A stretch of 64,000 nucleotides of DNA from Mycolicibacterium sp. P1-5 (GCF_008329565.1 NZ_NPKT01000011.1:62001-126000), one strand, 5' to 3'; positions 35,838-45,295 are shown, numbered from the stretch's first letter. The notes: a model not told the origin generated them from the sequence alone. A program made the numbers and translations.

Positions 35838-36691
35838 GAACCGAGCCCGGCTTCGGTCGAGGTGCGTTGCTTGGGGTCCAGCACATCGCGCAGCCCGTCG
35901 CCGAGGAGGTTGAACGCCAGCACGATCACGAAGATCGCCGCGCCGGGGAACACCGCCACCCACCACGCCAGCGTGACGAAACCCTGCGAGTCGAAGATCA
36001 TCCGACCCAGTGACGGCTGGGGTGGTTGCAGACCCAGCCCCAGAAACGACAGTGCCGCTTCCGAGAGGATCGCGAACGCCAGCGACAGGGACGTCTGCAC
36101 GATCAACGGCCCGGCGATATTGGGAAGTACGTGACGGGCCAGGATGTAGCGGTGCGGACTGCCCATCGAGCGTGATACCGCCACATATGGCTCGACCCGT
36201 ACACCCAGTGTGCTGGCGCGGGCAACGCGGGCGAAGATCGGCGTGTAGACAACACCGATAGCCAGCATGGTGGTGGTCAACCCCGGCCCGAGAACGGCGA
36301 CAATGGCCAACGCCAGCAACAGAACCGGGAAAGCGAACATCACGTCGACGCATCGCATGAGCACTGTGTCGAGCCAGCCGCCCCGGTAACCGGCGAATAG
36401 GCCGACGCTCACCCCGACGACAAGTGCGAACGCGACACTGACGACAGCCACCTGTAGTGACGCCCGGGTGGCGACCAGCACCCGGGAGGCGATGTCGCGG
36501 CCAAGCTCATCGGTGCCGAACCAATGTGTGCCACTCGGCGCCTGCAGAGCATTCGGCACGTCAACATCGTTGACGCCCGACGGCGCCAGCCAGTGTGCGC
36601 CCAACGCGGCGACGACGATGGTCAGGAGCAGTACCGAACTGATCAACGCGACCGGATTGCCAAGCAGCAAGCGCCAATTCGACACCCTCAT
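35834..36691 (-). CDS. ABC importer permease (DppC-like)
   Basis: A 285-residue inner-membrane permease with about six helices. The N-terminal 'HWFGTDELGRDIASRVLVAT' motif and the EAA loop region around 'GSPHRYILARHVLPNIAGP' identify the DppC/OppC subunit. It overlaps the DppB-like gene by 4 bp and the ATPase gene by 4 bp, so all subunits are co-translated. Confidence 0.9.
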   Translation of the reverse strand: MRVSNWRLLLGNPVALISSVLLLTIVVAALGAHWLAPSGVNDVDVPNALQAPSGTHWFGTDELGRDIASRVLVATRASLQVAVVSVAFALVVGVSVGLFAGYRGGWLDTVLMRCVDVMFAFPVLLLALAIVAVLGPGLTTTMLAIGVVYTPIFARVARASTLGVRVEPYVAVSRSMGSPHRYILARHVLPNIAGPLIVQTSLSLAFAILSEAALSFLGLGLQPPQPSLGRMIFDSQGFVTLAWWVAVFPGAAIFVIVLAFNLLGDGLRDVLDPKQRTSTEAGLGS

Positions 36692-37632
36692 GACAGCCGG
36701 ATCCGGGGGTCGACCACCGCATACAGGACGTCGACGATCAGGTTGATCAGCAGGAACAGCGCCGCGATCAGCAGCACCGCACCCTGGATCACCGGATAGT
36801 CACGGGCGGCGACAGCGTTATAGGTCAACCGTCCCAACCCCGGCCACGCGAACACCACCTCGACGACGATCACCCCACCGAGGATCGTCGCCAGCTGGAT
36901 GCCGGTGATCGTCAGAATCGGAACCAACGCATTGCGCACGATGTGGCGGGAGGTGACCACCGCCGGTGCAAGTCCCTTGGAGCGGGCGGTGCGCACGTAG
37001 CCGGCATCGGCGGCCTCCAGCACGGCCGAGCGGACGTAGCGGGTCATGATGGCCCCCGCCACCAATCCGACCGTCAGCCCGGGCAACACGACGTGGCGCA
37101 ACCAACCGCCGGGATCGGACAGCAGCGGCCGGTATCCGGAGGTCGGCAACCAGCCGAGCGTCGACGCGAACAGGCCGATCAGCAGGATGCCCATCCAGAA
37201 GTCCGGAATCGAGACACCGAATTGACTTGCCACCCGGACGATTCCGTCACCGGCCCGCCCTCGGTGCAACGCCGAATAGATGCCGGCGGGCAGGGCGATG
37301 GCCAACGCGATCACGATGCCTACCAGCGCCAGGGATACCGTGGCGGGCAGCCGCTCGAGCAGTGTTGCGGTCACCGGCTCACCGTTGCGGAAGCTGACCC
37401 CCAGATCACCGGTCAGCGCCGAGCCGGCATAAGAGAAGAACTGTGCGATCAGCGGTCGGTCCAGACCGCTGGCCGACCGCAATGCCTGGTAGGCCTCCGG
37501 GGTGTAGCGCGTGCCCAAGGCGATTCGCACCGGATCGCCCGGAACCAGGTGCACCAGCGCGAAAACCACCACCAGGACACCGAACAGCACCACCACCGAG
37601 TACAGCAGCCGCCGCAGCAGGAACACCGTCAC
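36688..37632 (-). CDS. ABC importer permease (DppB-like)
   Basis: A 314-residue permease starting 'MTVFLLRRLLYSVVVLFGVL'. 'LVHLVPGDPVRIALG' and the EAA segment 'TARSKGLAPAVVTSRHIVRN' mark a DppB/OppB-type subunit. It pairs with the DppC-like protein and overlaps both neighbours by 4 bp. Confidence 0.9.
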   Translation of the reverse strand: MTVFLLRRLLYSVVVLFGVLVVVFALVHLVPGDPVRIALGTRYTPEAYQALRSASGLDRPLIAQFFSYAGSALTGDLGVSFRNGEPVTATLLERLPATVSLALVGIVIALAIALPAGIYSALHRGRAGDGIVRVASQFGVSIPDFWMGILLIGLFASTLGWLPTSGYRPLLSDPGGWLRHVVLPGLTVGLVAGAIMTRYVRSAVLEAADAGYVRTARSKGLAPAVVTSRHIVRNALVPILTITGIQLATILGGVIVVEVVFAWPGLGRLTYNAVAARDYPVIQGAVLLIAALFLLINLIVDVLYAVVDPRIRLS

Positions 37633-39152
37633 GCCGCACCGCCGGTCTTCAGTTGTGCCGAGCAGAATCTCACCGCGCCGTCGCGGCGGGCTTCGTAGCC
37701 GGTCAGGTTCGTCGACCAGGCCTGGATCACCGACGGGTTGTAGAGGTAGATATAGCTTGCCTCGTCGGCGATGATCGTTGCGGCCTTGGCGTAGTCGTCA
37801 CCGCGTCGGACGCGGTCGGTCTCGGTGCGCGCCGCGTCCAGCAGCCGGTCGACTCCCGTGTCGGAGAACTTCTGCGCGTTACTCGTTCCGCCGGTGTGAT
37901 GCTGGGCGTAGTAGAAGTCGTCGGGGTCGATATTTCCCAACCAGCCCATCATCAGCATGTCGAAATGACCGCTGTTCTGCTCATCGAGCCAGGTCGCGAA
38001 GTCGACGGTGTGGATGTTCACGTGGAAGCCCACCGCCGCAAGGTTGTCGGCGATGATCTGCGCCGCGGTCACCGTCTCCGGGTACTCACTGGTGACCAAC
38101 ATATCGAGGTTCTGGTTGCCGACCCCGGCTTCCCGCAGCAGATCTTTGGCGCGGCTCTCGTCGTGGTGGTAGCGGTCGTAGTGGGTGTACCACGGGTTAC
38201 CTTGGGGAATCGCAAGCTGATTGGCCGTCGCGGTGCCGTAGCTGGTGGCTTGCACGATTGATTTGCGGTCGATGCCGTAGGCGATAGCCTGCCGCACCCG
38301 GACGTCGTTCCAGGGTCGGCGGGCTTCGTTGAGCGCCAGATACCAGTAGTCGTTGCTGGGTGTGACGGCCAGGTGGATGGAGTCATCGCCCTTCAATTGC
38401 TCGACGCGCTGCGGCGGAATCGCGTCGGTCCAGTCGATCTCGCCGGCTTGCAGGGCCGACAACGCCGTCGACGGTTCGGAGATGAATCGGAATGTCACGC
38501 CAGGAACTCTCGGGGCCCCGGCCCAGTAATTCTTGTTCGCGGTCAGGGTGATCGAGTCACCGCTCTTTCGTCCGGCGAAGGCAAACGGCCCGGTGCCTAC
38601 CGGATGCGTTGCAATCTGGCCGGTTTCGACATTGTGGCGCTGCACGATCGCCAAACCCTTGAACCCGCCGATGTTGGTCAGCAGATTCGGGGTGGGGTGC
38701 GCGACGGCGATGACGACGGTCTGCGGGTCCGGGGCGCTGACGTCGCGGATCGCGCTGAGCTTGTCGACGTTCGCGAGCTTGTCGTCGATGATCCGCCGCA
38801 AGGAGTAGACGACGTCCGAGGCACTGAACGCAGAACCGTCGTGCCAGCTGATTCCGGGGCGCAGATGAAAGGTCCACGTGAGCTGGTCGGGGGAGACCTG
38901 CCAGGACTCGGCCAGCGCCGGGCGCATCTCGAGGTTCTCGTCCGGCTCGACGAGGGTGTCGAACACGTTCTCCAGCACCTCGAAAGAGAAGTAAGCGGTG
39001 CTTTTCTGCGGGTCGAGTTGATCGGGCTCGCCCGCGATCGCCGCCGTCAGGTTGCCCGCCGACGGGCCGCCGAGATCCACCCGCGAACCCGTCGAACACG
39101 CCGCCAGCACGATCATCACCAGGGCAGCGGCCAATACCGCTGGTCGTCTCAT
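37629..39152 (-). CDS. ABC importer substrate-binding lipoprotein (SBP family 5)
   Basis: A 507-residue extracytoplasmic binding protein. The lipoprotein signal 'MRRPAVLAAALVMIVLAAC' is followed by 'GEPDQLDPQKSTAYFSFEVL', the characteristic start of family 5 (DppA/OppA) proteins. 'LRPGISWHDGSAFSASDVVY' and 'GTGPFAF' follow. It should be tethered to the outer face of the membrane and deliver peptides, opines or metal chelates to the DppBC permease. It is the first gene of the leftward operon. Confidence 0.9.
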   Translation of the reverse strand: MRRPAVLAAALVMIVLAACSTGSRVDLGGPSAGNLTAAIAGEPDQLDPQKSTAYFSFEVLENVFDTLVEPDENLEMRPALAESWQVSPDQLTWTFHLRPGISWHDGSAFSASDVVYSLRRIIDDKLANVDKLSAIRDVSAPDPQTVVIAVAHPTPNLLTNIGGFKGLAIVQRHNVETGQIATHPVGTGPFAFAGRKSGDSITLTANKNYWAGAPRVPGVTFRFISEPSTALSALQAGEIDWTDAIPPQRVEQLKGDDSIHLAVTPSNDYWYLALNEARRPWNDVRVRQAIAYGIDRKSIVQATSYGTATANQLAIPQGNPWYTHYDRYHHDESRAKDLLREAGVGNQNLDMLVTSEYPETVTAAQIIADNLAAVGFHVNIHTVDFATWLDEQNSGHFDMLMMGWLGNIDPDDFYYAQHHTGGTSNAQKFSDTGVDRLLDAARTETDRVRRGDDYAKAATIIADEASYIYLYNPSVIQAWSTNLTGYEARRDGAVRFCSAQLKTGGAA

Positions 39153-39234
39153 GATGGGATGCGAGTTGCCCGAACCATTGATCTCCTAAACGCCCAGCTG
39201 CGATAATCGGCGCGGGTCAGGGACCGGAGGGGAC

Positions 39235-39801
39235 ATGATTTCCGTAATTCGCGCGCTTGCCGCGGCGGTTCTGTTCATCGGTGCGCCGGTGGGACTGGCC
39301 GTTCCCGCCGCTGCTGACCAGCCGATGGAAGGCAGCTACACCTACAACGAAGCCGGCCTACCGCCGGCCACCTGGATGTTTTCGCCGACCTGCGTGCCGG
39401 TCTGCGCCGTCAGCAGCCCCGAATGCACCCGTCCCTTCGGCGCCGGTGGACCGACCGGATGCGACCTGCACATGTCCAGCTCGACGCCGGAGCACATCAA
39501 CCGCGACGAGCGGGAGATGAACTTCGGTGCCACGGCGCGCATCGTCAGCGGCATCTGGAGTTTCACCTATCCGCAGCCCGAAGGCGTGCGCTGTCCCGAT
39601 GGCAGCTACGCGCCATCGACCGACACGTACGCCTTCGACGACGCGAGCCTGACCGGCACCCACACCGTGACCTGGACCCCGCAGTGCGGCATGCAGGCCG
39701 GTATGACGAAAACCCCGTTCACCCTGTCGTACAACGGCCCACTGCCTGCACCGGTGACCCGCTACCCGCTGCAATGCTCCCAGTTCGGTATCTGCAGCTA
39801 G
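39235..39801 (+). CDS. Secreted mycobacterial protein of unknown function
   Basis: A 188-residue exported protein. The signal 'MISVIRALAAAVLFIGAPVG' ends near 'AAADQP'. The mature part has eight cysteines (for example 'TCVPVC', 'PEC', 'GCDLH', 'QCGM', 'LQCSQFGIC') and repeated Trp/Tyr strands such as 'GIWSFTYPQPEGVRCPDGSY', predicting a disulfide-rich beta fold. This type recurs in mycobacteria without a function. It is divergent from the ABC importer operon and followed by 177 bp before crtI. Confidence 0.65.
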   Translation: MISVIRALAAAVLFIGAPVGLAVPAAADQPMEGSYTYNEAGLPPATWMFSPTCVPVCAVSSPECTRPFGAGGPTGCDLHMSSSTPEHINRDEREMNFGATARIVSGIWSFTYPQPEGVRCPDGSYAPSTDTYAFDDASLTGTHTVTWTPQCGMQAGMTKTPFTLSYNGPLPAPVTRYPLQCSQFGICS

Positions 39802-39898
39802 CGGACCTGCCAAAAATTACGCGTGCGTGACCAAGTGCCCGGGGCGACGGCGCGGCGACCGTCACTCGCATTGAATGGAGGAGATACCGCAGCCAGCT

Positions 39899-39924
39899 GA
39901 TTGCAAGTGCATCCGACGGGGTAT
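39899..39924 (+). promoter_or_regulatory. Possible SigF-like promoter of the carotenoid operon
   Basis: GATT (39899-39902), a 16-bp spacer, and GGGTAT (39919-39924) fit the mycobacterial SigF pattern (GTTT-type -35, GGGTAY -10) with one mismatch in the -35. It lies 54 bp before crtI. Carotenoid genes are SigF-dependent in M. smegmatis, which supports but does not prove the assignment. Confidence 0.35.
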
Positions 39925-39978
39925 CGCCTAGGGGCTCGGCCGGGGCGAACCAAGCCCTCGGCGAGAGAGGAGCGATTG

Positions 39979-41502
39979 ATGCGTAGCGTCCCGGGCGCCA
40001 CCGATCACGTCGTGGTGGTGGGCGCGGGCCTGTCGGGGCTCTCAGCGGCGCTGCAACTGGCCGGTCGCGGCCGGTCGGTCACCGTGCTCGAGCGGCACCC
40101 GTATCCCGGCGGGCGGATGGGGCAGGCCGATATCGCCGGCTATCGCATCGACACCGGCCCGACAGTGCTGACGATGCCGGACATCATTGCTGACGCTTTC
40201 AACGCGGTCGGTGCATCGATGTCGGAGCACCTGCAGTTGGACCTCGTCGATCCCGCCTACCGGGCCACCTTCGCCGACGGCAGCGCACTCGACGTGCACC
40301 CCGATGCCGCCGCGATGGCGGCAGCGATCGAAGAGTTCGCCGGTCCGGAGCAGGCGGCCGGTTACCAACGACTGCGGGCCTGGCTCACCAAGCTCTACGA
40401 GCTGGAGTTCGACGGCTTCATCGCAGCCAATTTCTCCTCCCCGTTGTCGCTGCTGACCCCGCAACTGGCCCGGCTGGCCGCGGTCGGTGGATTCCGCGGC
40501 TGGGAACGGATGGTCAGCCGTTTCATCACAGACGAACGCGTGCAGCGGATCTTCACCTTTCAGGCGCTCTACGCCGGTGTCCCGCCCCAGCAGGCGCTGG
40601 CCGCCTACGCGATAATCGCCTACATGGATACCGTTGCGGGCGTGTACTTTCCGCGCGGTGGCATGCGCGCGGTACCCGAAGCGATGGCCGCCGCCGCGGC
40701 TGGGGCCGGCGTGCAGTTCCACTACGGATCGACGGTGACCGAATTGGAGCGATCGGGCTCGCGGGTGACCGCGGTGCGCACCAGCAGCGGTACGCGAATC
40801 GCCTGTGACGCAGTGGTTCTCACCACGGAGCTGCCGCTGACCTATCAGCTGCTCGGCCGCACGCCGCGGCGGCCGATCAAGGTGCGGCCGTCGCCGTCGG
40901 CGGTCGTCGTGCACGTCGGCGTTCCCGCGGTCGGCGAAAGCTTGCTCCACCACAACATCAGCTTCGGGGCCAACTGGGCGCGCACGTTCGACGAGATCAT
41001 CCGCGCCGGCGTGCTGATGAGCGATCCCTCGCTGTTGGTGACCAGGCCCACCGCGGGAGACCCGAGCCTCGCCCCGCCCGGACGCGACCTGCTTTACATC
41101 CTGGCTCCCGCGCCGAATCTGCAAGTGGGCACGGTCGATTGGAGCTCGACCGGGGACAGCTATGCACGCCAAGTGGTGGCCACCGCCGCAGACCGGCTAC
41201 TACCCGGGCTCGACAGCGGTGCCGAGATCCTGGACGTCGTCACACCCGCCGACTGGGCAGCGCAGGGCATGGCGGCGGGGTCACCGTTCGCGCTCGCGCA
41301 CACCTTCGCCCAGACCGGTCCGTTCCGCCCGGCCAACACGGTTCGCGGTGTCGACAACGCCGTACTGGCCGGCGGGTCGACGGTGCCCGGCGTCGGTATC
41401 CCGACCGCCGTGATCTCCGGGCGGCTGGCTGCCGACCGCGTGACCGGGGCGCTCACCGATCGTTCCGCCAAGCGCACCATCGTCAGCTCCGGAAGCAGGT
41501 AG
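39979..41502 (+). CDS. crtI: Phytoene desaturase CrtI
   Basis: A 507-residue FAD-dependent phytoene desaturase. 'VVVGAGLSGLSAALQLAGRG' is the dinucleotide-binding fold, 'PYPGGRMGQADIAGYRIDTG' is typical of CrtI, and 'VRGVDNAVLAGGSTVPGVG' is the C-terminal carotenoid desaturase signature. It converts phytoene to lycopene. GAGAGGAG precedes the ATG. First gene of a seven-gene operon; no crtE (GGPP synthase) is present, so the precursor comes from elsewhere. Confidence 0.92.
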   Translation: MRSVPGATDHVVVVGAGLSGLSAALQLAGRGRSVTVLERHPYPGGRMGQADIAGYRIDTGPTVLTMPDIIADAFNAVGASMSEHLQLDLVDPAYRATFADGSALDVHPDAAAMAAAIEEFAGPEQAAGYQRLRAWLTKLYELEFDGFIAANFSSPLSLLTPQLARLAAVGGFRGWERMVSRFITDERVQRIFTFQALYAGVPPQQALAAYAIIAYMDTVAGVYFPRGGMRAVPEAMAAAAAGAGVQFHYGSTVTELERSGSRVTAVRTSSGTRIACDAVVLTTELPLTYQLLGRTPRRPIKVRPSPSAVVVHVGVPAVGESLLHHNISFGANWARTFDEIIRAGVLMSDPSLLVTRPTAGDPSLAPPGRDLLYILAPAPNLQVGTVDWSSTGDSYARQVVATAADRLLPGLDSGAEILDVVTPADWAAQGMAAGSPFALAHTFAQTGPFRPANTVRGVDNAVLAGGSTVPGVGIPTAVISGRLAADRVTGALTDRSAKRTIVSSGSR

Positions 41503-41504
41503 CG

Positions 41505-42425
41505 ATGATCCACACCGAGTTGCACGCCGCGGGTATCGACGATTCGCGGCTGGTCGAGTCCTACCGTTACTGCCGGCGCCTCAACGCCCAGCACGGCCGG
41601 ACCTACTTCCTGGCCACGCGGCTGCTAGCCCCGTCGCAACGACCGCCGGTCCACGCGCTGTACGGGTTCGCGCGGTACGTCGACGACATCCTGGACGACA
41701 TGGACATCGACGCCAGCATCGGTGAGCGCGAGCAGCGCCTCGATACGCTGTCGGACAAATTCTTCAACGGCGACGAGACCGAACCGGTGCTGGCCGCGGT
41801 ACTGCACACCGCCAGCACCTACCGGATCCCGCTGGATCTGTTCGACGATTTCCTGACCTCGATGCGGATGGACCTGACGGTCACCGACTATCCGGACCGC
41901 GCGGCGCTGAACCACTACATGCGCGGTTCGGCCGCGGTCATCGGCCTGCAGATGCTGCCGATCCTCGGCACCGTCGGTCCCGCTGATGAAGCCGCGCCCT
42001 ACGCCGAGGCGCTCGGGCATGCGTTCCAGCTGACCAACTTCCTTCGCGATGTCGACGAGGACCTGGCCCGCGACCGCATCTACCTGCCCGCCGACGAACT
42101 GGCCGCCTTCGATGTGGACCGCGAGTTGCTGACCTGGTGTCACCAGAATCGGCGTACCGATCCGAAGGTGCGCCGCGCGCTGGCCGCCCAGCACGACATC
42201 GCCCGCGGGGTTTACCGGCAGGCGCGCAAGGGGATTGCGCTACTGGCCCCGCAATCACGGCCCTGCGTGGCGACCGCGTTCACGCTGTACTCGGAGATCC
42301 TCGACCGCATCGAGGCCATCGACTTCGCGGTGTTCAGCCGGCGGGCCTCAGTGGGGATCGGACGGCGGCTGCAGGTTTTCGCCGCCGGCCTGGTTCGCGC
42401 CCACTACGCCCGCGGCGCCGCCTGA
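41505..42425 (+). CDS. crtB: Phytoene synthase CrtB
   Basis: A 306-residue squalene/phytoene synthase. The first Asp-rich motif is 'YVDDILDD' at about 58-65, and the second lies in 'LTNFLRDVDEDLARDRIYLP'. It condenses two GGPP molecules into phytoene. The ATG is 2 bp after the crtI stop; its own stop overlaps the next ATG (TGATG). The frame is open upstream under crtI, which is only a shadow. Confidence 0.92.
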   Translation: MIHTELHAAGIDDSRLVESYRYCRRLNAQHGRTYFLATRLLAPSQRPPVHALYGFARYVDDILDDMDIDASIGEREQRLDTLSDKFFNGDETEPVLAAVLHTASTYRIPLDLFDDFLTSMRMDLTVTDYPDRAALNHYMRGSAAVIGLQMLPILGTVGPADEAAPYAEALGHAFQLTNFLRDVDEDLARDRIYLPADELAAFDVDRELLTWCHQNRRTDPKVRRALAAQHDIARGVYRQARKGIALLAPQSRPCVATAFTLYSEILDRIEAIDFAVFSRRASVGIGRRLQVFAAGLVRAHYARGAA

Positions 42426-42748
42426 TGGATCGCTGGCAGTACCTGATCGTGCTGGGCGCGTGCCTGCTGATCACCTTGCCGTTGGAGATCTTCGGATCCG
42501 GGGTCTATCGCCAGCCCGTGCGGCTGTTGCGTTCCGTCGCTCCGGTGGCCGTGGTCTTCGTCATCTGGGACGCAGTCGCGATCGCCGGCCAGGTGTGGTC
42601 CTACAACCCGCGCTATATCAGCGGCGTCGAAGTCGGCTTCTCGATCCCGTTGGAGGAGTTGCTGTTCTTCGTCGTTATCCCGATCTGCGGCCTGCTGACT
42701 TACTCGGCCGTGACCGCCATCCTCGGCCTTGTGCGTGGGCGCCGATGA
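42425..42748 (+). CDS. crtYc: Lycopene beta-cyclase subunit CrtYc
   Basis: A 107-residue membrane protein with three helices and the 'YNPRYISGVEVGFSIPLEEL' segment. This contains the E-E-L/F-F motif typical of heterodimeric (CrtYcd) lycopene cyclase domains. With CrtYd it cyclises lycopene ends to beta-ionone rings. The start overlaps crtB by one base. Confidence 0.9.
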   Translation: MDRWQYLIVLGACLLITLPLEIFGSGVYRQPVRLLRSVAPVAVVFVIWDAVAIAGQVWSYNPRYISGVEVGFSIPLEELLFFVVIPICGLLTYSAVTAILGLVRGRR

Positions 42749-43071
42749 GCGGGCTCGGATACACGCTGCCTGCCGTTGTCGCACTGATCGCGGTCATCGC
42801 GCTGGAATTGGCGGTTTTGCGCACTGGGTTGTTCGGCAAGGTCGAATACTGGATATCGATGGGCATCGTGGTGGCATTCCAGGTGATCGTCGACGGCTGG
42901 CTGACCAAGCTGTCGGCGCCTATCGTGATCTACAACGAGCAGCACACCAGCGGGCTGCGGTTCCCGTGGGACATCCCGGTGGAGGACTTCGTGTTCGGTT
43001 GGGCGATGGTCACCGCCGTAATGCTGCTGTGGGAGAAGCAGCGTCCGAAGCGGAAGGGCGGTCCGCGATGA
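42745..43071 (+). CDS. crtYd: Lycopene beta-cyclase subunit CrtYd
   Basis: A 108-residue membrane protein with three predicted helices and 'FPWDIPVEDFVFGWAMV'. This matches the conserved P-x-E-D/E-F-x-F motif in the second subunit of the actinobacterial lycopene cyclase. It overlaps crtYc by 4 bp (ATGA) and the following methyltransferase gene by 4 bp. Confidence 0.9.
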   Translation: MSGLGYTLPAVVALIAVIALELAVLRTGLFGKVEYWISMGIVVAFQVIVDGWLTKLSAPIVIYNEQHTSGLRFPWDIPVEDFVFGWAMVTAVMLLWEKQRPKRKGGPR

Positions 43072-43766
43072 TAGACGTCCCCGGCGCGTTCGACGTCGGC
43101 GCGCACGCCTACGACAAGTTGGTCGGCGCGAATCCCGGCTATCACGACCATCTGCGAATCTCCGCGCGGCGCATGCGGATTCCCAATGGCGGACGGGGGC
43201 TGCGGCTGTTGGACGCGGGCTGCGGGACGGGTGCATCGACTGCCGCGCTGCTGGAGACGGCTCCGCACGCCGAGATCGTCGCCGTCGATGCGTCGGCGGG
43301 CATGCTGGCCGAGGCGAGCGCGAAATCCTGGCCTGAGACGGTCCGGTTCGTACACAGCCCGATCGAGCAGATCGCCGACGCCGGTGTGCGGGGTCCGTTC
43401 GACGGCATCCTCGCGGCCTACCTGCTGCGCAATCTCGCTGACCCCGACGCCCAGCTGCGAACGTTCCGTGAGCTGCTCCGGCCGGGTGGAACGCTGGCCG
43501 TGCACGAGTACTCGGTGCGGGATTCCCGTGCCGCCACCGCCATGTGGAACGCGGTGTGCTGGGGCATCATCATCCCGTCCGGCTGGCGCCAGACCCGCGA
43601 CACCGCCCTCTATCGCCACCTGTGGCGCAGCGTGAATTCGTTCGACGGCGCCGCCGCTTTCCAACGACGGCTGACCGCCGCGGGTTTCTCCGGTGTGCAC
43701 AGCGAGACCATGCCCGGCTGGCAGCGCGACATCGTGCACACCTTCCTGGCGGACGCACCGCGATGA
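43068..43766 (+). CDS. SAM-dependent methyltransferase in the carotenoid operon
   Basis: A 232-residue class I methyltransferase. 'LRLLDAGCGTGASTAALLE' (motif I), 'IVAVDASAGMLAEA' (motif II) and 'LRPGGTLAVHEYSVRDS' are visible, resembling UbiE/demethylmenaquinone-type enzymes. Position inside the coupled carotenoid operon suggests a carotenoid or isoprenoid quinone substrate. A methyl ester or methyl ether on an oxidised carotenoid end group is possible. Overlaps both neighbours by 4 bp. Confidence 0.8.
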   Translation: MIDVPGAFDVGAHAYDKLVGANPGYHDHLRISARRMRIPNGGRGLRLLDAGCGTGASTAALLETAPHAEIVAVDASAGMLAEASAKSWPETVRFVHSPIEQIADAGVRGPFDGILAAYLLRNLADPDAQLRTFRELLRPGGTLAVHEYSVRDSRAATAMWNAVCWGIIIPSGWRQTRDTALYRHLWRSVNSFDGAAAFQRRLTAAGFSGVHSETMPGWQRDIVHTFLADAPR

Positions 43767-45295
43767 TCGACCCCCGCCGCGTCACCCACCCGGCACCTGC
43801 CGGGGTGCCGCACGCTCACACGCTGCCCGCCACCCCGCACGTCGTCGTCGTGGGCGGTGGGATCGCGGGGCTCGCGGCGGCTACCGGCCTGGCCGAACGC
43901 GGTGTCTCCGTTGAGGTACTGGAACGACAGCAGTACCTGGGTGGGCGAGTCGGCGGCTGGACCGAACGGCTTCCGGACGGCACCGACGTGGCCAACAACC
44001 GCGGCTTCCACGCGTTCTTCCGGCAGTACTACAACCTGAGAACGTTGTTGCGCCGCACCAACCCCGAGCTCGACCAACTGCGGGCGGTCGAGGACTATCC
44101 ACTGGTCGACGGCGAAGGGCGTCGCGACACGTTCCGCGGGCTGCCGAAGACACCGCCGTGGAACGCGCTCGTCTTCGCGCTGCGCAGCCCGACCTTCCGG
44201 ATGCGAGATCTGATCCGGCTCAACGCAGTTGCCGCCGCGCCGCTGGCCGCGGTTTCGGTGCCGGACATATACTCCCAGCTCGACGGGCTCGACGCGGAGA
44301 CCTTCCTGACCAATATCAACTTCCCCGTGGCCGCCCGCCATCTGGCCTTCGAGGTGTTCGCCCGCAGCTTCTTCGCCCGCCCCGACCGGCTGTCGGCGGC
44401 CGAGTTGGCGACGATGTTCCACATCTACTTCCTGGGCTCCAGCGAAGGATTGGTCTTCGACGTCGCCGCGTCGAACTTCGACACCGCGCTGTGGGAACCG
44501 TTGGGCCAGTACCTGATCGACCGCGGCGTCCAGATTCGCCGGGAAATATCGGCGGAATCGGTGACGGTCGGTGGCAGCAAGGTGCTGCAGGTGCATGACT
44601 CGACCGGAACGACGATCGACGCCGACGGTGTCGTGCTGGCCACCGATGTCACTGCGCTGCAACATATCGTGGCCGCATCGCCCGGTTTGGGCGACGACGG
44701 CTGGCGCCAGCAGGTCGCGCAGTTGCAGACAGCGCCGCCGTTCGTTGTGCAACGACTCTGGCTGGATCGCCCGGTCAATGCTGACCGTCCCGCCTTCCTG
44801 GGCACCGGCGGCCTGGACCCCGTCGACAACATCAGCGTGGTCAGCAGCTACGAGAGCCAGGCCGCCGAATGGGCTCAGGCACATCAGGGTTCGGTGGTTG
44901 AGGTGCACTCGTACTCGGTGGGTGAGCAGCCGCAGAACGACCTTCGCGAGCGCATGCTGGCCCGGTTACACCAGCTCTACCCGGAGACTGCGGCGGCCGG
45001 CATCGTGGGGGAGACGCTGCTGGTTCGCGACGACTGCCCGTTGTTCTGGCCGGGGGCCTTCGCGAATCGGCCGACGGTCAGCACACCGGTGGCCGGGTTG
45101 ATGCTGGCCGGTGACGGCATCCGGATCGATCTGCCGGTGGCATTGATGGAGCGCGCTGCGACCACCGGATGGACGGCGGCCAACCGACTGCTGGCCGGCT
45201 GGGGGATCGCGGGACACACCCTGCACACCGTGCCGGTGCAGGGACGCTCACCGGTGCTGCGCCGGCTGGCCGGCCGAGAGAGGCGCGCGTCATGA
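43763..45295 (+). CDS. crtU: CrtU-like beta-carotene desaturase/methyltransferase
   Basis: A 510-residue FAD protein. 'HVVVVGGGIAGLAAATGLAE' binds FAD, 'NRGFHAFFRQYYNLRTLLRR' is a distinctive CrtU/isorenieratene-synthase segment, and 'MLAGDGIRIDLPVALMERA' closes the fold. CrtU turns beta-rings into aromatic phi- or chi-rings by desaturation with a methyl shift, giving isorenieratene-type pigments. It has no fused Rieske domain, but a Rieske protein is encoded immediately downstream with a 4-bp overlap. Confidence 0.85.
   Translation: MIDPRRVTHPAPAGVPHAHTLPATPHVVVVGGGIAGLAAATGLAERGVSVEVLERQQYLGGRVGGWTERLPDGTDVANNRGFHAFFRQYYNLRTLLRRTNPELDQLRAVEDYPLVDGEGRRDTFRGLPKTPPWNALVFALRSPTFRMRDLIRLNAVAAAPLAAVSVPDIYSQLDGLDAETFLTNINFPVAARHLAFEVFARSFFARPDRLSAAELATMFHIYFLGSSEGLVFDVAASNFDTALWEPLGQYLIDRGVQIRREISAESVTVGGSKVLQVHDSTGTTIDADGVVLATDVTALQHIVAASPGLGDDGWRQQVAQLQTAPPFVVQRLWLDRPVNADRPAFLGTGGLDPVDNISVVSSYESQAAEWAQAHQGSVVEVHSYSVGEQPQNDLRERMLARLHQLYPETAAAGIVGETLLVRDDCPLFWPGAFANRPTVSTPVAGLMLAGDGIRIDLPVALMERAATTGWTAANRLLAGWGIAGHTLHTVPVQGRSPVLRRLAGRERRAS

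Noticed and set aside
39875..39931. 18-codon ORF upstream of crtI
   Set aside because: No ribosome binding site precedes it, it does not couple to crtI, and a SigF-like start downstream would exclude it.
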